From: Amycolatopsis tucumanensis
GTDB taxonomy: Bacteria > Actinomycetota > Actinomycetes > Mycobacteriales > Pseudonocardiaceae
Assembly: GCF_021654135.1 (NCBI RefSeq)
Contig: NZ_JAKGSD010000018.1
Location: 57,271 to 121,270 of the forward strand
DNA: 64,000 bases
Direction of reading: 5' to 3'
A program made the translations under genes and the position numbers. Below, piece by piece: positions 24,663 to 32,989 of this stretch (position 1 is its first letter; every line of letters begins with the position of its first letter). A model generated the notes under the pieces. It was given only the letters and a program-made list of their open reading frames with translations, was not told where the DNA came from and did not search any database.

Positions 24663-25721
24663 TCACCCGGCTGAAGGCTGGGCCCACCCCTCCAGCACCC
24701 GGTCCAGATCCGCCCGGATCCGCTCCCGGGCGTCCGCGCGCGGCACGCCGTCCATGAGCAACCGGTCGTAGGCGGTGTCGAGGTGCCGCACCGAGGCGAT
24801 CACCGCGAGCCGCACGGCTTCCTCGTCGAGCGCCCGCCCGGCCGCGGACCGCCCGACGCGCCCGCTGCCCCGGGTCCCCGCGTGCTCGGCGATCGACTGA
24901 GCCCGCTCGGCCGGGCAGCCCGGGTACAACCGGCGGACGACCTCGGCGAAGGCGGCCTGGAACTCGACGTCCTGCGCGGCCCGGCGGTGCGCGTCCCGTT
25001 CCCGCCGGCGGGCGCGGACGTCCTCGTCGGCGAGGCACTGCTGTTCGGCGCGTTCGAGCGCGGCTTCTTCGACGAGGATCCCTTGCCGCTCATGGCGTTT
25101 GCGCCGCCGGTTGAAGCGCAGGACCAGCACGGCGAGGGTGCTCTCCTGCTTCGCGCGGCGGGACAGCGCGGCGTTGCCCGCGGGCAGGAAGACGAGGTGG
25201 TCGAAGTCCGCGCAGGCGAGGCACAGGTGGCCGTCGCCGTCGGGCAGGTGCAGGTCCCCGGCCGCGCCACGGGTCGCGCAGCCCACGCAGGTCCAGGCGT
25301 TGCCTGCGGTGGTCACGGCGAGGTCCGGCGCCTTGTTCTGCCGTTCGGTGAGGCGGGCGCGTTGCTTGTCCGTCAGTCCCGGGGCCAGCCAATGCGTGCG
25401 GCACAGGCGATCGAGCGCGTCGTCGTCGGTGAACCGCAGGTCGCGGCGATCCCGGGTGCCCGCGACGTAAGCGCTGTCGGACGGGCTCAGCCCGTTGGCT
25501 CTGGCCCAGCTGCCCAGGCACTCCAGGGCTTCGGCGATGCGCGTGTTATCGACGGGAAGTTCCTTGGCGAGGGGGCTGAACCGCCCGCGGCGCCACTCTT
25601 CGACGCGGGCGGGATGCACCCAGCCGAGTGCGGTGAACACCTCGACGGGAGCGACGTACTTGCGCTGGGCGAGCGCGGCACCCGCCACGGAGGCGACGCG
25701 GTTGTGCAGTTTGCCGGCCAT
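24663..25721 (-). CDS. DUF2293 domain-containing protein with putative zinc ribbon
   Basis: 352 residues. The C-terminal segment (VRHLDTAYDRLLMDGVPRADARERI) matches the DUF2293 signature. The middle has paired cysteines CVGC (about residue 146) and CLAC (about residue 168) followed by DFDH, which could form a zinc ribbon, then a very basic helix (RFNRRRKRHERQ). The mixture of a zinc-binding core and basic helices suggests nucleic-acid contact, but no function is established. Confidence 0.8.
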   Translation of the reverse strand: MAGKLHNRVASVAGAALAQRKYVAPVEVFTALGWVHPARVEEWRRGRFSPLAKELPVDNTRIAEALECLGSWARANGLSPSDSAYVAGTRDRRDLRFTDDDALDRLCRTHWLAPGLTDKQRARLTERQNKAPDLAVTTAGNAWTCVGCATRGAAGDLHLPDGDGHLCLACADFDHLVFLPAGNAALSRRAKQESTLAVLVLRFNRRRKRHERQGILVEEAALERAEQQCLADEDVRARRRERDAHRRAAQDVEFQAAFAEVVRRLYPGCPAERAQSIAEHAGTRGSGRVGRSAAGRALDEEAVRLAVIASVRHLDTAYDRLLMDGVPRADARERIRADLDRVLEGWAQPSAG

Positions 25722-25780
25722 CGGCCCGGGAGTCTAATCGCGGCACCTGCGGCCACGGCGGTGGCAGTTCGGTCGGCGGG

Positions 25781-26710
25781 TCAGGGCAACTCGCTCACCG
25801 TCGGCCGAAGGGCGCTGATCCCGGCCGTCAGCGCGGCGCGTCCCTCGCCGAAGCTCGTTCCCAGCGGCAGTTCGGTCAGCAGCACCGCGACGTAGCGGTA
25901 GCCCGGCCCGACGAGCCCGGTCGTGTTCAGCACGACGGCCCGGCTGATCTCCATCCAGCCCTGCTTGACCGCGCGCGGCAGTCCCGGCAGGCCGTCCGGG
26001 ATGCCGAAGTACTGCGGGAACCCGTCCGCGGCCGGGGTCCGGATCGCCGCCAGCCCGTCGAGGATCGGCTGCCGCGCCTCGGGCGGCACCTCGGTGGCCA
26101 GGTAGCGGTAGATCGCCACCAGGTCGTTCGGGGTCGTCCTGGTCATCTCCCACTGGTCGGAAATCCGCGGCGGCTGAGTGTTCTCCAGGTTCATCAGATC
26201 AGCCATCCGCGTGACGATCGATCCGCGTCCGCCCGAGTTCCAGAACGATTCGGCGGCGCCGTCGTCGCTGAGCGACAGCATCTCGACGATGCGCTCGCGC
26301 TGCGCGTCGCTCGGGGCGTGCCAGCCGCCGGTGTGCAGGACGTCGAGCGCCATCAGGAGCTTGACCACCGATGCCGTGTAGAACTGCCGGTCGCCGTTCG
26401 CGGAGGCCAGCAGTTCGCCGGTGGCCGTGTCGTACAGGGCGAGTCCGACGGTGGTCCCGGACACCTCGTGGGTGACCGCGCCGGTCGCGGCGGCGGCGAG
26501 ACGCGTGCGCTCGTCGGCGGTCAGCGTCGAGTGCGTGGTGCTGACCGATGTGGCCGACGGTGTCGTGCTGGTCGACGGCAGCGCGCTGGGCGCCGCGACG
26601 GGCACCGAACCGGTGTCCGCCTTGCCGATGGTCAGCGAGGTGACGACCACGGCCGTGGCCACTCCCGCGCCCACCCCGGCGAGCACGACGCGCCATTTCA
26701 TGCCCCGCAT
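25781..26710 (-). CDS. Beta-lactamase-like serine hydrolase, membrane-anchored
   Basis: 309 residues. The N-terminus has a transmembrane/signal-anchor helix (residues ~7-28), then a Thr/Ser-rich linker. The hydrolase domain carries S-V-V-K (Ser114, Lys117), an SDD motif in LSLSDDGAA in place of SDN, and KQGW in place of KTG. This pattern fits class A beta-lactamase-like or penicillin-interacting enzymes, but with altered motifs 2 and 3, so activity against beta-lactams is doubtful. The ATG at 26710 has AGGTGG five to six bases upstream; an in-frame GTG at 26719 is less likely. Confidence 0.85.
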   Translation of the reverse strand: MRGMKWRVVLAGVGAGVATAVVVTSLTIGKADTGSVPVAAPSALPSTSTTPSATSVSTTHSTLTADERTRLAAAATGAVTHEVSGTTVGLALYDTATGELLASANGDRQFYTASVVKLLMALDVLHTGGWHAPSDAQRERIVEMLSLSDDGAAESFWNSGGRGSIVTRMADLMNLENTQPPRISDQWEMTRTTPNDLVAIYRYLATEVPPEARQPILDGLAAIRTPAADGFPQYFGIPDGLPGLPRAVKQGWMEISRAVVLNTTGLVGPGYRYVAVLLTELPLGTSFGEGRAALTAGISALRPTVSELP

Positions 26711-26747
26711 AACGTCCACCTAATCGGAATTGTGCCCCGCGGAGGTA

Positions 26748-26757
26748 ACCGTACGGT
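26748..26757. promoter_or_regulatory. Perfect 10-bp palindrome
   Basis: ACCGTACGGT is fully self-complementary and lies about 40 bp upstream of the serine hydrolase start. It could be an operator, but the sequence is too short to be certain. Confidence 0.35.
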
Positions 26758-26952
26758 AAAACCACGCGACCTCATGTCGATCTTCGTCAGGTCGGGTGGA
26801 ATCTACTGTGGACCGAACGAACCGGGCCGGACACCTTACTCCACACCCCTGACAGGAATGCGCCACCGGCCCGCGCGGGCGGGAAGTTGTCCACATCGTC
26901 CTGAACCATCCACAGAATCCCGTTCTGTTTCGGGAACACTGGTTTTCTGCCC

Positions 26953-26958
26953 CATAGT
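26953..26958 (+). promoter_or_regulatory. Candidate -10 element (CATAGT) for a leaderless start
   Basis: CATAGT ends 6 nt before the ATG at 26965; no Shine-Dalgarno is visible. Confidence 0.4.
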
Positions 26959-26964
26959 GGTTCC

Positions 26965-28332
26965 ATGACTTCCACGACCACCAACACCGGCACGGACGGC
27001 CGGATCACCGTCCGCATCTCCGACCCCGGCGAGCTGATCGCCGCGGTGCCGCACCTGCTGACGTACCGGCCCGGCCCGTCCGTCGTGCTGCTCAACCACG
27101 GCGGCCGGGAACGCATGATCACGCCGGTGATCCGCGCGGATCTGCCCGACGAGGCGTGCGAGCCGGACATGGCCGGTGATCTCGTGCGCGCCGTGCTCCG
27201 ACATCCCGGCGCCGGGGTGACGGTCGTGATCATCGGCCGCCACCCCGGCCACCGGGCGCCGCCGGGCCGGTTGCCGCACCACGGCTTGGCCCGCCGGTTG
27301 ACGTCCACGTTCGGGAACGCCGGACGCCCGGTCGATCACGCCTTGTGGGTCCCGGAGATCCGCGGCGGAGCACGGTGGCGGTGCTACCACGAAAGGTGCC
27401 TGCGAGGCGTGCTGCCGGACGACCGGGAAACCGTGCTGGCCGCCACGATGGCGACGAGTGGCCAAGTGACGTACGGCAGCCGCGAGGAGATGGCACGCCT
27501 GCTCGACCCCGACGACCCAGCCGCCATCACCCGGCGGCAACACATGCTGGACGAAGCGATCGACAACGGACTGACGAGACCGAGCCCCACTGGGCCGGCA
27601 AGCAAGGCACAGCAGCCCACGGCGGCCAGCACCGTCAAGGCGAAGCGCGGCGCCGCACTGGGTGCGTTCACCGAGGCAAAGTCGGCTGGGCCGACCGCCA
27701 AGGGCGGCGCTGCACCGGGCCGGCGCGGCGAGGCGGAGTCAGCCGAGCCCGCCGCAGGCGGCCTAGCGGGTTGGCACGCCGCGATGGGCGGTGCCGAACC
27801 GGGCTGGTGCGGCGAGGCGGAGTCAGCCGAGTCCGCCGGGGGCGGCCCAGCGGGTTGGCACGCCGCGATGGGCGGTGCCGAACCGGACTGGTTCGGCGAG
27901 GCGCAGTCGGCCGAGCACCTCGCCGTCGTCCGCGCCGCCCTGGCCCGGGCCGTCGCGGGCGACTTCGACCTGAGCGACGAGGACGTGGTGTCCCTGGCGA
28001 TGGCCCTGTCCGACCTGACCGTGCGCGACCGTTGCCTCACGACGGCCGACCCGCCCGGCGACCCCCCGTCCACCGCCGCCGAACGACTGTGGCTCGAACT
28101 CGTGCGCCGCACCCCGATGCCGGAACGCGCCGAGCCGGCCGTGCTGCTCGGCTACTCGGCCTACCGCCGCGGGGACGGCGTCCTGGCCGCCCTGGCGTTC
28201 GACAACGCACTGGCCGCCCACCCCGGCCACCGCCTCGCGGAGCTCCTCCGGATCTGCCTGAGCCACCAACTCCCGCCCGACACACTCCGCCGCCTGAGCG
28301 ACTGCCAGGAAGGAGGCCTCATGCCCAGCTGA
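26965..28332 (+). CDS. DUF4192 domain protein with an internal tandem-repeat insertion
   Basis: 455 residues. The N-terminal ~185 residues (LIAAVPHLLTYRPGPSVVLL and ALWVPEIRGGARWRCYHE) and C-terminal ~140 residues match the actinobacterial DUF4192 family, of unknown function. Between them lies an Ala/Gly/Glu-rich stretch (~residues 215-310) containing 28-residue repeats built on GGAEPxWxGEAxSAE and AGWHAAM. The underlying DNA repeats with an 84-bp period (copies at 27765 and 27849). The insertion makes the protein longer than typical family members (inference) and probably forms a flexible linker. Confidence 0.8.
   Translation: MTSTTTNTGTDGRITVRISDPGELIAAVPHLLTYRPGPSVVLLNHGGRERMITPVIRADLPDEACEPDMAGDLVRAVLRHPGAGVTVVIIGRHPGHRAPPGRLPHHGLARRLTSTFGNAGRPVDHALWVPEIRGGARWRCYHERCLRGVLPDDRETVLAATMATSGQVTYGSREEMARLLDPDDPAAITRRQHMLDEAIDNGLTRPSPTGPASKAQQPTAASTVKAKRGAALGAFTEAKSAGPTAKGGAAPGRRGEAESAEPAAGGLAGWHAAMGGAEPGWCGEAESAESAGGGPAGWHAAMGGAEPDWFGEAQSAEHLAVVRAALARAVAGDFDLSDEDVVSLAMALSDLTVRDRCLTTADPPGDPPSTAAERLWLELVRRTPMPERAEPAVLLGYSAYRRGDGVLAALAFDNALAAHPGHRLAELLRICLSHQLPPDTLRRLSDCQEGGLMPS
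27765..27932 (+). repeat. 84-bp in-frame tandem repeat inside the DUF4192 gene
   Basis: AGCGGGTTGGCACGCC recurs at 27765 and 27849, with near-identical flanks. The 84-bp unit encodes 28 residues and keeps frame. A third, more degenerate unit precedes it. Confidence 0.8.
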
Positions 28333-28738
28333 CCCAGCCCGCGCGCCACCGGAGGCCGGCGCGGCGCATGACGGTGGAGGGAGCGGCTCCCGCAGGTGTC
28401 CGCCCCGCAGGACCAGCAGGTGCGAGGCACCTCAACGGCCGAGCTGACTCCCGATCGGCACCGGCCGCGCAGACCAAGCCCCCGACCGGCACGGGCCGCG
28501 CCGACCACGCTCGATCGAGACCGGCCGCACCGGTCGCACCGACCAAGCTGCGATCGGTGCGGGCCGCAGTGCCAAAGCCGCGATCGGCGTGGGCCGCACC
28601 GATCAAGCTGCGATCGGCGCGGGCTGCACCGATCAAGCCGCGATCGGCACCGGCCAAGCCTCGACCGGCGCCGGCCCACCCGCCGAGAGGATCAGCCCCC
28701 GAGAGGACCAGCCCCCGAGGGGACCAGCCCCGAGGGGA
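28333..28738. other. Intergenic region made of two short tandem repeats
   Basis: 406 bp between the DUF4192 gene and the end of galE. Most of it is repeat (28550-28669 and 28685-28747). Open frames exist on both strands but are repeat artefacts or extend into galE antisense. No gene supported. Confidence 0.65.
28550..28669. repeat. 30-bp tandem repeat, four copies
   Basis: Units beginning GCGATCGG start at 28550, 28580, 28610 and 28640, an exact 30-bp period. The best-conserved second half reads GGGCYGCACCGATCAAGC. More degenerate related sequence lies upstream. Confidence 0.85.
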
Positions 28739-28747
28739 TCAGCCTCC
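28685..28747. repeat. 15-16-bp tandem repeat, four copies
   Basis: Four near-copies of GAGGATCAGCCCCCGA with periods of 16, 16, 15 and 16 bp. The last copy runs into the final codons of galE. Confidence 0.8.
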
Positions 28748-29728
28748 GAGGGCCTTGCGCTCCTGCGTGAAGCGCCAGGCGTCGCGGACGATGCCTTCCA
28801 GGTCGGCGCGCTCGGGCTTCCAGCCGAGCTCCTCGCGGGCCCGGTCGCTGGCCGCCACCAGGATCGCGGGGTCGCCGGCGCGGCGCGGCGCCACCTCGGC
28901 CGGGATCGGGTGCCCGGTCACGGCGCGGCACGCCTCGATGACCTGGCGCACGGAGAACCCGGTGCCGTTGCCCAGGTTGTAGATCCGGTGTTCACCGGCC
29001 CGCGCGTGCGTCAGCGCGAGCAGGTGGGCGTCGGCGAGGTCGGCCACGTGGATGTAGTCGCGAACGGCCGTGCCGTCGTCGGTGGGGTAGTCCTCGCCGA
29101 AGATGCCGATGTGCGGGCGGTCCCCGGTGGCCACCTGCAGCACCAGCGGGATCAGGTGGGTCTCGGTGGTGTGCCGCTCCCCGTAGCGGCCGTACGCGCC
29201 GGCGACGTTGAAGTACCGCAGGCTCACGGCAGCCAGCCCGTGCGCCCGCGCGTAGCTGGTGATCGCGTGGTCGATGGCCAGCTTCGACGCACCGTAGGTG
29301 TTGGTCGGCATCGTGGGCGCGGTCTCCGGGATCGGGCTGCGCTCCGGCTCACCGTAGGTGGCCGCCGTGGAGGAGAAGACCAGGCGGGGCGTGCCGTGCG
29401 CGCGCATCGCGTCCAGCAGGCGAATGGAGGTGATCACGTTCCCGTGCCAGTACTTGGCCGGGTCCTGCATCGACTCGCCGACGAGGGACTTCGCCGCGAA
29501 GTGCAGCACGCCGTCGAAGCCCTCGCCGAGCAGGGACGCCGTCGCGTCGGCGGCGTCGCCCTCGACGAAACGCGCGCCGTCGGGGACGGCGTCCGCGTGG
29601 CCGGTGGACAGGTCGTCCACGACGACGACCTCGTGCCCGGCCTCCAGCAGACGGGCCGTGCAGACGCTGCCGACGTAACCGGCACCGCCCGTGACGATCA
29701 GCTTGAGGCGCGAGGAGTCGGAAGCCAT
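28739..29728 (-). CDS. galE: UDP-glucose 4-epimerase GalE
   Basis: 329 residues. It interconverts UDP-glucose and UDP-galactose with tightly bound NAD+. The Rossmann motif is VTGGAGYVGS (residues ~11-20). The catalytic Ser-Tyr-Lys set is visible in FSSTAATYG and NTYGASKLAID (YxxxK), and SLRYFNVAGA and RDYIHVADLADAH are standard. The start MASDSSRLKL is preferred to an in-frame start 48 codons upstream that lies in non-conserved sequence. It follows galK by 94 bp on the same strand, with a TTCTCGAGAA palindrome 18-27 nt before its start. The dtxR/ideR-galE association is also known in Corynebacterium. Confidence 0.95.
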   Translation of the reverse strand: MASDSSRLKLIVTGGAGYVGSVCTARLLEAGHEVVVVDDLSTGHADAVPDGARFVEGDAADATASLLGEGFDGVLHFAAKSLVGESMQDPAKYWHGNVITSIRLLDAMRAHGTPRLVFSSTAATYGEPERSPIPETAPTMPTNTYGASKLAIDHAITSYARAHGLAAVSLRYFNVAGAYGRYGERHTTETHLIPLVLQVATGDRPHIGIFGEDYPTDDGTAVRDYIHVADLADAHLLALTHARAGEHRIYNLGNGTGFSVRQVIEACRAVTGHPIPAEVAPRRAGDPAILVAASDRAREELGWKPERADLEGIVRDAWRFTQERKALGG

Positions 29729-29822
29729 GGTCTCGTCGGAAGCCTTTCTCGAGAACGAAAAGGAGGTGTCGCCAGTGTGGACCAGCAACCTGTGAGCCAC
29801 GCACAGGTCCGGCCCCGCCGAA

Positions 29823-30991
<1,169 letters not shown>

Positions 30992-30995
<4 letters not shown>

Positions 30996-31687
30996 TTGGC
31001 CTGCGCCAGAACCGCGTGCAGCACCGACATGGGCACCTGGACCGCGCCGAGCTCGCCGGTCAGCTCCGCGGTGCCGCCGCCGTCCGCGCGGCGCACCGAC
31101 ACGACGCTGCCGGGGGCGACTCCCGCCTTCTTCAGGTCGACCATCAGCTTCTCGTCGAGCTGGATGTGCTCGGCAAGGCGCCGGATCTCCGCCTTGCCGC
31201 CGCCGGAGCGCGCGAAGTCGTCCAGCCGCACCAGGTCGGCCTCGGCGGGCGGCGCGGGCAGCCCGCCCTCCCCGAGCTTGTCCAGACCAGGGATCGGGTT
31301 GCCGTAGGGCGAGGTGGTCGGGTGGTCGAGCAGCCGGACCAGCTTGCGCTCCACCGCCTCGCTCATGACGTGCTCCCAGTGGCAGGCCTCGGTGTGCACG
31401 TGCTCCCACTCCAGCCCGATCACGTCGAGCAGCAGTCGCTCCGCGAGGCGGTGCTTGCGCATGACGGCGATGGCGAGTTCCCGGCCGTGGTCGGTGAGCT
31501 GCAGGTGGCGGTCGTCGGCGACGCGCACCAGCCCGTCGCGTTCCATGCGGGCCACCGTCTGGCTGACTGTCGGACCGCTCTGCTGCAGCCGCTCGGCGAT
31601 GCGGGCGCGCAGCGGTACGACACCTTCCTCTTCGAGCTCGAAGATGGTCTTCAAGTACATCTCTGTGGTGTCGATGAGATCGTTCAC
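30992..31687 (-). CDS. ideR: Iron-dependent regulator IdeR (DtxR family)
   Basis: 231 residues. It is a metal-activated DNA-binding regulator of iron uptake and storage. With the GTG at 31687, every DtxR/IdeR metal ligand falls at its textbook number: Met10, Cys102, Glu105, His106 (site 2) and His79, Glu83, His98 (site 1). AAGGGGA lies just upstream. Domains are a winged helix (residues 1-73), a dimerisation domain (74-140) and a C-terminal SH3-like domain (~150-231). It heads an ideR-galK-galE operon. No canonical iron box was found upstream. Confidence 0.97.
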
Positions 31688-31733
31688 GATGTCCCCTTCG
31701 TCCGCGACAATCCATGGTAGTCGTTCCGGGCGA

Positions 31734-31752
31734 CGGTCACCCCAGGTGACCG
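31734..31752. promoter_or_regulatory. Perfect 8-bp inverted repeat between ideR and acuC
   Basis: CGGTCACC and GGTGACCG are exact reverse complements separated by CCA. The site lies in the 104-bp divergent gap and could be an operator for either gene. It does not resemble the IdeR iron box. Confidence 0.5.
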
Positions 31753-31777
31753 GGAGGATAATCCCGCTCCTCACGGC

Positions 31778-31783
31778 TACCAT
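31778..31783 (+). promoter_or_regulatory. Candidate -10 element (TACCAT) for acuC
   Basis: TACCAT ends 8 nt before the acuC ATG and no Shine-Dalgarno is seen, suggesting a leaderless or near-leaderless transcript. Confidence 0.4.
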
Positions 31784-31791
31784 CGGACGTC

Positions 31792-32961
31792 ATGCAGCCC
31801 GCCGTCGTCTGGGATCCCGCCCTCCTCGGTTACGACCTCGGCGGTGAGCACCCGTTCAACCCGGTCCGGCTCGACCTCACCGTGCGGCTCGCCACTGAGC
31901 TGGGGGTCCTCGACGGCGTGGAATTGCTCGTGCCCGAGCCCGCCACCGATACCGAGTTGTACCGCATCCACGCTGAGGAGTACCTGGCGGCGGTCAAGCT
32001 CGCGCCGACCGCGGGCTGGGACGTCGGCCACGGCCTCGGCACCGCCGACAACCCAGTGTTCAGCGACATGCACGACGCCTCCGCGCTGGTGGTCGGCTCG
32101 ACCCTGCTCGGGGCGCGCAAGATCGCCGACGGCGAGGCGCGGCGCGCGGTGAACATCGCAGGTGGCCTCCACCACGCCATGCGCGACCACGCCGCCGGGT
32201 TCTGCGTCTACAACGACTGCGCGGTGGCCATCTCCTGGCTGCTCGACCACGGTTTCGACCGTATCGCCTACGTGGACACCGACGTCCACCACGGCGACGG
32301 CGTGCAGGCCGCCTTCTACGGCGACCCCCGTGTGCTCACGGTCTCGCTGCACCAGCACCCGTTCACACTGTGGCCGGGCACCGGGTACAGCGCCGAGACC
32401 GGGTCCGGGGAGGCCGAGGGCACGTCGGTGAACGTGCCGCTGCCGCCGGGCACCCGCGACGCCGGCTGGCTGCGTGCCTTCCACGCGGTCGTGCCGTCCC
32501 TGCTGGAGGTGTTCCGGCCGCAGATCCTGGTCACCCAGTGTGGTGTCGACTCCCACGAGGAGGACCCGCTCGCGGACCTCGCGCTCTCGGTCGACGGCCA
32601 CCGGACCATCTACGCTACTCTCCGTGACCTCGCTGAGCGTCACGCCGAGGGCCGGTGGCTGGCCGTCGGCGGCGGCGGGTACCAGCTGATCCGGGTCGTG
32701 CCGCGCTCGTGGACGCACCTCATGGCGACGGTCCTCGACCGCGACGTGAAGCCCGAGACGCCGCTGCCGCCGAACTGGGTCAACACGGTCCTGCGGGCCG
32801 CGCCGAGCGCCGAACTGCCCCCGGAGATGACCGACGGCCGGGACACCACGTTCCGCTCCTGGGGGGACGGGGCGGACGATCCGGTCGACGTCGCGATCCG
32901 GGACACGCGCCGCGCGTTGTTCCCACTGCACGGCCTGGACCCGGACGACCCGAGGGACTGA
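31792..32961 (+). CDS. acuC: AcuC, histone-deacetylase-family lysine deacetylase
   Basis: 389 residues. The class I HDAC-like fold is recognised by GGLHHAMRDHAAGFCVYND (paired active-site histidines), YVDTDVHHGDGVQ (zinc-binding Asp and His), QCGVDSHEEDPL (second zinc Asp) and the GGGGY motif near residue 290. AcuC proteins remove acetyl groups from lysines, notably reactivating acetyl-CoA synthetase. The next gene encodes a GNAT/acyl-CoA-synthetase-like fusion, a likely opposing acetyltransferase, 28 bp downstream. Confidence 0.93.
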   Translation: MQPAVVWDPALLGYDLGGEHPFNPVRLDLTVRLATELGVLDGVELLVPEPATDTELYRIHAEEYLAAVKLAPTAGWDVGHGLGTADNPVFSDMHDASALVVGSTLLGARKIADGEARRAVNIAGGLHHAMRDHAAGFCVYNDCAVAISWLLDHGFDRIAYVDTDVHHGDGVQAAFYGDPRVLTVSLHQHPFTLWPGTGYSAETGSGEAEGTSVNVPLPPGTRDAGWLRAFHAVVPSLLEVFRPQILVTQCGVDSHEEDPLADLALSVDGHRTIYATLRDLAERHAEGRWLAVGGGGYQLIRVVPRSWTHLMATVLDRDVKPETPLPPNWVNTVLRAAPSAELPPEMTDGRDTTFRSWGDGADDPVDVAIRDTRRALFPLHGLDPDDPRD

Positions 32962-32989
32962 CCCGACCGATCCGAGGAATCGACGTGAG

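Larger units (their letters stand above)
26711..26964. other. Divergent intergenic region
   Basis: 254 bp between the serine hydrolase and the DUF4192 gene. It contains the perfect 10-bp palindrome ACCGTACGGT (26748-26757), a possible operator, and CATAGT (26953-26958) exactly 6 nt before the DUF4192 ATG, a candidate leaderless promoter. No gene seen. Confidence 0.5.

Noticed and set aside
28319..28657. Minus-strand open frame with repeated ADRSLIGA-like peptides
   Set aside because: Follows from the 30-bp repeat, which keeps any frame open; no initiation signal or family.
29766..29795. Tiny plus-strand open frame after AGGAGG between galK and galE
   Set aside because: Only 6-9 codons with no conserved features; probably chance.
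31688..31791. IdeR iron box in the ideR/acuC gap
   Set aside because: The palindrome there (CGGTCACC/GGTGACCG) does not resemble the known iron box TTAGGTTAGGCTAACC.
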